Assembly: GCA_009782695.1 (NCBI GenBank)
Contig: WRIO01000114.1
Location: 1-5,034, forward strand
Length of the DNA stretch: 5,034 bases
Reading direction: 5' to 3'
Source of the DNA: Candidatus Cloacimonadota bacterium
GTDB lineage: Bacteria; Cloacimonadota; Cloacimonadia; Cloacimonadales; WRIO01
The notes under the pieces are model-generated. The model was not told the DNA's origin. It was given only the letters and a program-made list of their open reading frames with translations, and searched no databases. The translations under genes were made by a program, and so were the position numbers. How positions within the stretch are numbered: position 1 is the stretch's first letter; each line of letters opens with the position of its first letter. Below, piece after piece: positions 1 through 4,290 of the stretch.

Positions 1-101
1 AGCATATTGGATAGAGCATCTATTTCTGATTGGTCTAATACTGCTGACAGTGGGATAGCAAGTAGCAATAATGCTACTAAAAGATATGTATACTTTCTCA
101 A
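1..101 (-). CDS. Exported protein, N-terminal fragment (TTG start)
   Basis: Only the first 33 codons are in the window; the gene runs off the left edge. The reading frame opens with TTG at 101-99 and gives a classic signal peptide: basic start (MRKY), a hydrophobic core (LLVALLLLAI), then a PLSA site that suits cleavage by signal peptidase I around residue 20. The mature part begins VLDQSEIDALSNM. There is no cysteine after the core, so it is probably not a lipoprotein. No ATG or GTG lies in this frame close upstream. The start was chosen because AGGGAAG lies 5 bases ahead of the TTG, and because TTG overlaps the TGA stop of the TPR gene (4-base overlap), a usual form of translational coupling. 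The product is therefore exported beyond the inner membrane. The function cannot be told from 33 residues. Confidence 0.72.
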   Translation of the reverse strand, partial: MRKYTYLLVALLLLAIPLSAVLDQSEIDALSNM

Positions 102-1384
102 AACAACTTCCCTAAAGCCTCTTCTGCTTCTTCATTTCCAAACTCCTTAGATTTTAGTAGCATTACACTAGCTTTTTTATATTCTTTTTGCCTCATAAAG
201 ATCATTCCTTTTTGGTAAAAAGCATAATGGTCGTTAGGATGTAAGCTTATTATTAGATCCAGGCACTTTAAAGCTTTCTGCGGTTTATCTATATAGGTCA
301 GAGCTATTGCCTTGTAATAATAACTATCTCTATGTTCTGGCTTTTCTTTTATAGCAATATCGAAGTATTTTATCGCCTTTTCATAGTCAGCTTGCAATAA
401 ATAAGCAAAAGCGAGCTCATATATCACCTCGAAGTTAAATTCGTTTATTTTCATAGCTTTTAGCAAGACCTCTATGCCTGATTCGTTTTCATTTGTTTTT
501 AAAAACGACCGAGCCATAAAAAGATATGCTTGCTCGTTTGAACTGTTATGTTCGATAGCTTTTTTATAGAAATCGATAGCTTTTTCATGAAAACCCTGTA
601 AAGCTGCTATCTGCCCTAAGAAGTCATAAGCTTCGGAATCTGTTTCTGTAATAGACAGCACAGCTTCGAATCTCTTTTCGGCTTTCTCATAAAGTTTCTG
701 GTCGAAATAAAGGATACCTAACATCAATAATGCCTCGGCATAATCCTCTTTTATCTCCAACGCTTTTTCAAAAGAATATTTAGCCTGTTCAAAATTTTGT
801 AATTCCATATAAACCTTACCTAGTGAAAACCATGCTATTTCTGCTTTTGAGTCGATATCGATAGCCGATTTATAATAATCGATAGATTTATAGTTTTCTC
901 CTTGCAGGAAGTAAGCGTTTCCTATGAAAGTGTATATACTTGCGTCTTTTGGGGTTATTTTACAGGCAATTTGGAGGTAACTAATAGCTTTTTCGTAGTC
1001 CTTTGATTGTGTGTAGTAAAGTCCTAACTGAACATAGGCTATTGTGTTGTCAGGGTCGATATTTATTAGTGATTCAAAACACTCTTTTGCTTTTTGCGGC
1101 TCTTGCAGATTTTGATAAGACAATCCAATATACAGTAGTATATCAGCACTGTCATTGTCTATTTTAAAAGCCTTAGTGAAGTTCCGCAAGGCTTTGTCTG
1201 GTTGGTTGTTTTTTAATCTTGCTTGCCCCAACGCAAACAGGACTTTATGATTTTCTGGTTGTTCTTCTTTTATTGTTTTTAAGATTTCTATCGCTGTCTC
1301 AAGGTCATTTTCCTTTAGTGCGTTGAGACCCTTTTTAAACAAATCATCCTTCGTGTCTATCTCCGACGAGGGAGGCTGTTCCAT
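98..1384 (-). CDS. TPR-repeat protein, twelve tandem units
   Basis: The protein has 428 residues, of which 13-420 divide exactly into twelve consecutive 34-residue tetratricopeptide units with no insertions (units begin at residues 13, 47, 81, 115, 149, 183, 217, 251, 285, 319, 353 and 387). The typical pattern is visible in each: an aromatic or Leu near unit position 4, Gly or Ala at 8, Tyr near 11, Ala at 20, Ala at 27 and often Pro at 32. A short acidic lead (residues 1-12) and an 8-residue tail flank the array. There is no signal peptide or membrane segment, so it should be cytoplasmic unless held by a partner. TPR solenoids bind proteins or peptides and have no catalytic role by themselves; no enzyme domain is attached. 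The start ATG has AGGAGA 11 bases upstream. It lies 56 bases after the small membrane gene and overlaps the exported-protein gene, so these three probably act together, perhaps at the envelope (inference). Confidence 0.93.
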   Translation of the reverse strand: MEQPPSSEIDTKDDLFKKGLNALKENDLETAIEILKTIKEEQPENHKVLFALGQARLKNNQPDKALRNFTKAFKIDNDSADILLYIGLSYQNLQEPQKAKECFESLINIDPDNTIAYVQLGLYYTQSKDYEKAISYLQIACKITPKDASIYTFIGNAYFLQGENYKSIDYYKSAIDIDSKAEIAWFSLGKVYMELQNFEQAKYSFEKALEIKEDYAEALLMLGILYFDQKLYEKAEKRFEAVLSITETDSEAYDFLGQIAALQGFHEKAIDFYKKAIEHNSSNEQAYLFMARSFLKTNENESGIEVLLKAMKINEFNFEVIYELAFAYLLQADYEKAIKYFDIAIKEKPEHRDSYYYKAIALTYIDKPQKALKCLDLIISLHPNDHYAFYQKGMIFMRQKEYKKASVMLLKSKEFGNEEAEEALGKLF

Positions 1385-1440
1385 ATTTTTATTTATCTCC
1401 TAATTACATTTGACTTATCTATCCTTGTGAGAGAAAAAAG

Positions 1441-1680
1441 TCAGTCATAATCTCCATTTTTGAGGTGGTTTTTTATCTTGTTTTTCATAAATTCCATATT
1501 CTTTTCATAGTCTTGGTCTTTACTTTTTTTTCTGGTAAAAAAATAATAACCGACAGGAACTGCCAATAAAATAAGTAAATACAATATTACACTTCCAAAG
1601 CTGCGAGCAGGAACTTGTTTCAAAATAAAAACATAAATGAAGATAGCTACGACCACGCAAGTTAGCTTAAACTTATTCAT
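1441..1680 (-). CDS. Small protein with two predicted membrane segments
   Basis: This is a 79-residue protein that I do not recognise as a named family. Residues about 6-20 (LTCVVVAIFIYVFIL) and 28-48 (starting FGSVILYLL) are hydrophobic enough to span the membrane. They are separated by a short loop containing QVPAR. The second segment is followed by RKKSK and a charged tail of about 30 residues rich in Lys, Asp, Glu and Asn. Positive charge at both ends (K3, K5 and RKK at 50-52) predicts that both termini are in the cytoplasm, a helical hairpin in the inner membrane. The ATG has GGAGAG 7 bases upstream, which supports it as a real gene. It sits between the aminotransferase and the TPR gene on the same strand; the cytoplasmic tail could be a contact for the TPR protein, but that is only inference. 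Confidence 0.8.
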   Translation of the reverse strand: MNKFKLTCVVVAIFIYVFILKQVPARSFGSVILYLLILLAVPVGYYFFTRKKSKDQDYEKNMEFMKNKIKNHLKNGDYD

Positions 1681-1703
1681 TCGACTTCTCTCCAGGAAAA
1701 CTC

Positions 1704-1729
1704 TCTTCCCTCTCTATTAAGAGGGAAGA
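1704..1729 (-). terminator. Hairpin after the aminotransferase stop, weak terminator or attenuator
   Basis: There is a perfect 10-bp inverted repeat (TCTTCCCTCT paired with AGAGGGAAGA) with a 6-base loop. On the minus strand it begins 17 bases after the aminotransferase stop codon. The following bases are GAGTTTTCC, so the U-run is only four long and is displaced by three bases. That fits a leaky terminator, or an RNA-processing or stability hairpin lowering expression of the three genes behind it, better than a full stop. The 3' arm lies about 9 bases before the ribosome binding site of the small membrane gene, so an effect on its translation is also possible. Confidence 0.5.
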
Positions 1730-1745
1730 AGGTCAACCTTTTTAT

Positions 1746-3071
1746 CTATATCTCGTTGAAAACGCTTTTTATGATTTCTAAACTCTTGTCTAAATCAGAT
1801 TTAGAAATCACGAGAGGTGGAGCAAGCCGAATGATATGTCGATGTGTGGGTTTGCAAAGCAGTCCTTTGTCCCGTAACATCATACATACATCCCATGCTT
1901 CCTTTCCATCTTTTGGTTCGATTATGATGGCGTTTAATAATCCTTTACCTCTGACTAACTTCAACATCGGGTGTTTGATCTTTTTTAGTTCTTTGCGGAA
2001 ATAATCACCCATTTCATCGGCTTTTTCGCTTAATCTTTCTTCACGCACCACTTTCAGAGCTGCCATAGCCACTGCGCAAGCTATCGGATTTCCACCATAA
2101 GTAGAGCCATGTTCACCTGGCTTGATGCATAGCATTACTTCTTTTGAAGTTAGCACTGCCGAAACTGGATAAACCCCTGCTGAGAGTGCTTTACCCAAAA
2201 TAAGCATATCTGGTTTTACTTTTTCCCAGTCGCAAGCTAGCAGTCTGCCTGTGCGGGCTATACCTGTCTGTATCTCGTCTGCTACGAAAAGAACATTGTG
2301 TTTTTTGCATAAATCAAAACATTTTTTTAGGTAACCATCATCAGGCACCAAAACACCAGCCTCGCCTTGTATAGGCTCCACTATAAAAGCTGCGATATTT
2401 TTACTGTTTTTGTTCAAGGCTTCTTCCAATGATTTATGGTCATTGTATTTTACCACTTCGATGCCTGGTGTGTAAGGCCCGAAACCGCTCTTGCAATCTG
2501 GGTCTGTAGAGGCAGTGATGATAGATATAGTCCTGCCGTGAAAGTTTTCTGTTGCGAACAAAATCACAGCTTTATTAGTGGGAATACCCTTTTTTTCATA
2601 TCCCCACTTACGAGAAATCTTCATAGCTGTTTCCACTGCTTCTGCACCGCTATTCATAGGTAGAACCATCTCAAAGCCGAAAAATTCGGTAACAAATCTC
2701 TCGTATTCTCCTAACTTGTTATTATAAAAGGCACGAGAAGTTAGGCAGCAAGTCTGTGCTTGTTCTATCATGGCTTTGACTATCTTAGGATGGCAGTGAC
2801 CTTGGTTTACTGCAGAATAAGCAGATAAAAAATCAAAATAGACCTTACCTTCTGGATCCCATACTTTTGCGCCTTTTGCTTTTGCTATCACAACTGGCAG
2901 TGGGTGATAATTGTGGGCTCCGTATTGCTCTTCTAGTTGTATAGCTTTAACAGAACTGATTTTACCTACCGTGGGTTTTTTAGCTACAACACGTGCAGTT
3001 TTTGTTGTGCTGCTCTTTTTGGGCTTCTTAGTTTTCTTTGCACCTTCTACTGCAAATCTTTTTATTGGCAT
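1746..3071 (-). CDS. rocD: Ornithine aminotransferase with lysine-rich N-terminal extension
   Basis: This PLP enzyme (class III aminotransferase, EC 2.6.1.13) moves the delta-amino group of ornithine to 2-oxoglutarate, giving glutamate-5-semialdehyde and glutamate, and links arginine/ornithine breakdown to glutamate and proline. From residue about 45 to the end it closely follows known ornithine aminotransferases: YGAHNYHPLP, FLSAYSAVNQGHCHPKI, LTSRAFYNN, VEPIQGEAGV, VADEIQTGIARTG, KPGEHGSTYGGNP, RGKGLLNA and APPLVI. The PLP lysine is K294 (ILGKALS), the cofactor aspartate is D265, and T324 belongs to the phosphate-binding loop. Y55, Y85, R180 and E237 match residues that handle substrate in human OAT. 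No key residue is missing. Unusual is residues 1-40, a basic tail with 11 Lys and 2 Arg against a single Glu. There is no internal ATG before residue 101 and no GTG or TTG in the tail, so the long start is the only reasonable one. The full 441 residues compare with about 400 for bacterial RocD. It is probably the first gene of the leftward operon. Confidence 0.95.
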   Translation of the reverse strand: MPIKRFAVEGAKKTKKPKKSSTTKTARVVAKKPTVGKISSVKAIQLEEQYGAHNYHPLPVVIAKAKGAKVWDPEGKVYFDFLSAYSAVNQGHCHPKIVKAMIEQAQTCCLTSRAFYNNKLGEYERFVTEFFGFEMVLPMNSGAEAVETAMKISRKWGYEKKGIPTNKAVILFATENFHGRTISIITASTDPDCKSGFGPYTPGIEVVKYNDHKSLEEALNKNSKNIAAFIVEPIQGEAGVLVPDDGYLKKCFDLCKKHNVLFVADEIQTGIARTGRLLACDWEKVKPDMLILGKALSAGVYPVSAVLTSKEVMLCIKPGEHGSTYGGNPIACAVAMAALKVVREERLSEKADEMGDYFRKELKKIKHPMLKLVRGKGLLNAIIIEPKDGKEAWDVCMMLRDKGLLCKPTHRHIIRLAPPLVISKSDLDKSLEIIKSVFNEI

Positions 3072-3073
3072 GA

Positions 3074-3080
3074 CTCCTCC
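3074..3080 (-). promoter_or_regulatory. Ribosome binding site of the aminotransferase, close to its ATG
   Basis: GGAGGAG lies only 2 bases before the ATG at 3071 (4 bases if GGAGG is taken as the pairing core). This is tighter than the usual 5-9. The match is strong and no alternative start follows in the frame, so it decides the start; the short spacing may moderate translation. Confidence 0.75.
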
Positions 3081-3122
3081 GTCAAATTTTTTATTTTATT
3101 AAAGACACTTTTTAAAAAGAGC

Positions 3123-3150
3123 ATTTTATGTCAAGATAAAAATGTATCAA
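3123..3150 (-). promoter_or_regulatory. Probable sigma-70 promoter of the leftward operon
   Basis: On the minus strand, TTGATA (3150-3145) is followed after 16 bases by TAAAAT (3128-3123). Each box matches the consensus at five of six positions. The start of transcription would fall near 3116, giving a leader of roughly 45 bases before the aminotransferase ATG. A second TTGACA (3136-3131) lies inside the spacer but has no proper -10 partner. Confidence 0.6.
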
Positions 3151-3190
3151 AAAATAACTTTTAAACAAATTTTAAGAAAGCGTTTTCATA

Positions 3191-3209
3191 TCTGTATATA
3201 TTATACAGA
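3191..3209. promoter_or_regulatory. 19-bp palindrome, candidate operator
   Basis: TCTGTATA and TATACAGA are perfect 8-base arms around a 3-base centre. It lies about 40 bases upstream of the -35 box of the aminotransferase promoter. The minus strand of its centre also reads TATAAT (3205-3200), so it may overlie a second leftward promoter, although no good -35 accompanies it. It resembles the CTGT-N8-ACAG LexA box of E. coli, but the spacer is 9, not 8. The regulator is unknown. Confidence 0.5.
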
Positions 3210-3217
3210 GTTAAATC

Positions 3218-3280
3218 AATGAGCAAGCAATGAACATCGGACTAGGTGCAACCTTGTCCGATGGTGCTTGCTTTCTCATT
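3218..3280. repeat. 63-base imperfect inverted repeat, long hairpin
   Basis: Nested arms pair through nearly the full length: AATGAG (3218-3223) with CTCATT (3275-3280), CAAGCA (3224-3229) with TGCTTG (3265-3270), CATCGGAC (3235-3242) with GTCCGATG (3256-3263), and AGGT (3244-3247) with ACCT (3251-3254) closing a GCA loop. That is 24 pairs interrupted by a 4-base bulge, an asymmetric 5/1 internal loop and one T-T mismatch. There is no U-run on either side, so it is not an ordinary terminator. It could be part of a small RNA, a mobile miniature element or a REP-type repeat. Confidence 0.65.
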
Positions 3281-3292
3281 CTGATAACATAT

Positions 3293-3298
3293 TATAAT
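3293..3298 (+). promoter_or_regulatory. Isolated perfect -10 box (TATAAT), possible plus-strand promoter
   Basis: A perfect TATAAT lies just right of the long hairpin. The best -35 is the weak TTGCTT at 3268-3273, with a 19-base spacer. If active, transcription would start near 3305 and produce either a small RNA or a long 5' leader for the TetR gene. Confidence 0.3.
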
Positions 3299-3322
3299 AC
3301 TTAGAGATATGAGTTTTATTGA

Positions 3323-3334
3323 GGAAATATTTCC
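3323..3334. promoter_or_regulatory. 12-bp perfect palindrome GGAAATATTTCC
   Basis: Uninterrupted two-fold symmetry, extended by TTG (3319-3321) against CAA (3335-3337) with one bulged A at 3322. It could be a protein-binding site. A 12-bp palindrome can also occur by chance in AT-rich DNA. Confidence 0.3.
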
Positions 3335-3350
3335 CAAAAGTTGTAAATAA

Positions 3351-3394
3351 TAGGGGAGAGCTGGGAGCTCTGGGCTAGAATGCTCCTTTACCTA
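3351..3394 (+). other. Foldable GC-richer island, possible structured RNA
   Basis: TAGG (3351-3354) can pair with CCTA (3391-3394), and GGAG (3355-3358) with CTCC (3383-3386). Inside is a compact hairpin, AGAGCT (3357-3362) with AGCTCT (3366-3371) around GGG; the two pairings share two bases. The stretch is notably richer in G than its surroundings. It lies about 45 bases after the putative start from the TATAAT at 3293. Confidence 0.35.
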
Positions 3395-3399
3395 AGATC

Positions 3400-3420
3400 C
3401 TTAAAAACTGTTTTTTTAAG
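3400..3420 (+). other. AT-rich hairpin with T-run
   Basis: CTTAAAAA (3400-3407) pairs perfectly with TTTTTAAG (3413-3420) around a 5-base loop; seven consecutive T lie in the 3' side. It could end an RNA begun near 3305, but it has only two G-C pairs and is weak as an intrinsic terminator. Confidence 0.3.
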
Positions 3421-3451
3421 AGAAAAATTAAAGGAGAATTTGACACAGACA

Positions 3452-3489
3452 GAACGATGTTCGCTACGCTAGGCATCGTTCCCTACGGT
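3452..3489. repeat. REP-like element with inverted and direct repeats
   Basis: GAACGATG (3452-3459) and CATCGTTC (3474-3481) form a perfect 8-bp stem with a 14-base loop. Superimposed on it, TTCGCTACGCT (3460-3470) is repeated as TTCCCTACGGT (3479-3489), 9 of 11 bases equal. Its base composition is much richer in G and C than the flanks. This style is typical of dispersed extragenic palindromes, but copy number cannot be judged from one window. Confidence 0.45.
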
Positions 3490-3506
3490 TATTTTATATA
3501 GTTTTA

Positions 3507-3535
3507 ATTTGACAAAAAATAAATTTTAGTCAAAT
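3507..3535. promoter_or_regulatory. 29-bp near-palindrome, likely TetR-family operator
   Basis: ATTTGAC at 3507-3513 and GTCAAAT at 3529-3535 are perfect outer arms. The symmetry continues inward with AAAA (3515-3518) against TTTT (3524-3527), leaving one A-A mismatch and a 5-base centre, so 11 of 12 pairs hold. TetR-family dimers bind palindromes of about this size, usually close to their own promoter. This one lies about 150 bases ahead of the TetR gene and just upstream of the best -10 candidate. That the neighbouring repressor binds here is inference. Confidence 0.5.
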
Positions 3536-3550
3536 CGTAAAATATTTTGC

Positions 3551-3588
3551 AAGGTTTTGAAAGGTTGGTTGTTTAATATAAATATAAT
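3551..3588 (+). promoter_or_regulatory. Probable promoter region of the TetR-efflux operon
   Basis: A perfect TATAAT is at 3583-3588, with other -10-like sequences just before it (TAATAT at 3574, TATAAA at 3577). No good -35 box is at the correct distance; the nearest, TTGAAA at 3557-3562, has a 20-base spacer. AAGGTT occurs at 3551-3556 and again at 3561-3566, exactly 10 bases apart (one helical turn), as would suit a protein that helps a weak promoter. The leader to the TetR ATG would be about 90 bases. Confidence 0.4.
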
Positions 3589-3684
3589 GCAACGAAAGCG
3601 GGGGTTTTCTATCAGGGCACATCAGTTAAAACAACCTAAAAGATCTCGTTTTCAAGCAGAGTAAATTAGAAAGGAGAGAGTATT

Positions 3685-4290
3685 ATGGAATCGACAAAAG
3701 AAGAAATCATACTCGAAGCGGCGAAGAAGGTTTTTGTAAAGTATGGCTATCAGAAGACCTCTATGGAGGACATAGCAAAAGAGGCTATGATAGGGAAGGG
3801 CAGTATCTACTATTACTTTAACACAAAAGAGGATATTTTTATCAACATAATGGAGAATATCACTAAAGAAGTGATCACAGAGCTGGAGACCAAGATTTCG
3901 CAGGCAAAGACATTTCGCGAGAAATTTGAAGTGTTCCTGACAGAGCCGTTTGGCACATTTATATCACATTCTATGTTATTTGTGGAAGTAATGAACGAGG
4001 CTTCACCTGTATTTTTTAGTAAAATAAAGGATTTTCGGGCAGAGACCCAAGAGCAACTAAAGAAAATAATGGGCAGAATAATCCAAGAAGGTGAAGAAAA
4101 AGGATTAATCAAAGAAAAGTTTGCTAACTCTATCGACAAAATAGTAGATTTACTATTTAAGTGGATAATGATTAGCGGTGAATATGTAAAAATAAACTTA
4201 ACGGAGCAAACTGTGAATGAAATAAAGGGCGACTATATACTTCTAGCCGATTTATTTCTCACCGGTTTGACTTCTATGGAGGAGTTATAG
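3685..4290 (+). CDS. TetR/AcrR-family transcriptional repressor
   Basis: The 201-residue length is normal for the family. The N-terminal DNA-binding domain covers residues about 4-55: helix 1 with ILEAAKKVFVKYGY, then T25-S26-M-E-D-I-A-K-E-A and the recognition helix IGKGSIYYYFNTKEDIF, the hallmark pattern of TetR/AcrR proteins. The remaining residues (about 56-201) are predicted helical and would form the ligand-binding and dimer part; this section varies within the family, so the inducer cannot be named. AAGGAG lies 8 bases before the ATG. The efflux gene begins on the last base of its stop codon, so it almost certainly represses its own operon and is released by a compound the pump exports (family knowledge). 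The inverted repeat at 3507-3535 is the best candidate for its site. No defect is visible. Confidence 0.93.
   Translation: MESTKEEIILEAAKKVFVKYGYQKTSMEDIAKEAMIGKGSIYYYFNTKEDIFINIMENITKEVITELETKISQAKTFREKFEVFLTEPFGTFISHSMLFVEVMNEASPVFFSKIKDFRAETQEQLKKIMGRIIQEGEEKGLIKEKFANSIDKIVDLLFKWIMISGEYVKINLTEQTVNEIKGDYILLADLFLTGLTSMEEL
4278..4284 (+). promoter_or_regulatory. Ribosome binding site that sets the GTG start of the efflux gene
   Basis: GGAGGAG lies 5 bases before GTG at 4290 and inside the last codons of the TetR gene. The next in-frame ATG (4314) falls within the signal-peptide core and has no such site, so GTG is preferred. Confidence 0.8.

Larger units (their letters stand above)
3072..3684. 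other. Divergent 613-base intergenic region without a convincing gene
   Basis: No reading frame here has both good coding character and a credible start. On the plus strand, an ATG at 3457 gives only a 14-codon frame ending at 3501 with no ribosome binding site at useful distance. The region must carry both divergent promoters, and it is far longer than needed for them. It holds many inverted repeats, listed separately, mostly between 3190 and 3540. No tRNA, rRNA or known riboswitch signature was recognised. Confidence 0.8.

Noticed and set aside
1..101. Resemblance of LDQSEIDALSNM in the exported fragment to the N-terminal LSQxEIDALL motif of FliM/FliN flagellar switch proteins
   Set aside because: It is only a short match, and it follows a clear signal peptide, whereas FliM and FliN are cytoplasmic. 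The rest of the protein is outside the window.
1756..2663. Plus-strand open frames inside the aminotransferase gene
   Set aside because: The opposite strand shows unbroken ornithine aminotransferase motifs over the same bases; these are shadows.
2911..3164. Plus-strand open frames opposite the aminotransferase start
   Set aside because: They lie antisense to a firmly identified enzyme, have no ribosome binding site that I can see, and their cysteine/phenylalanine-rich translation is what the reverse of lysine-rich codons gives.
3191..3209. True LexA/SOS box
   Set aside because: Spacing between CTGT and ACAG is 9 rather than 8, and no SOS gene is adjacent; kept only as a palindrome of unknown partner.
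3218..3489. CRISPR array or transposon ends
   Set aside because: The repeats are not regularly spaced or identical, there is no transposase, and no target-site duplication was recognised.
3457..3501. Plus-strand 14-codon frame starting MFATLG, possible leader peptide
   Set aside because: It lies within the REP-like repeat, the nearest ribosome binding sequence (AAGGAG at 3431) is about 20 bases away, and it has no regulatory codon pattern.
3440..3514. Standard promoters from TTGACA at 3440-3445 and 3509-3514
   Set aside because: No acceptable -10 box lies 16-18 bases downstream of either one.
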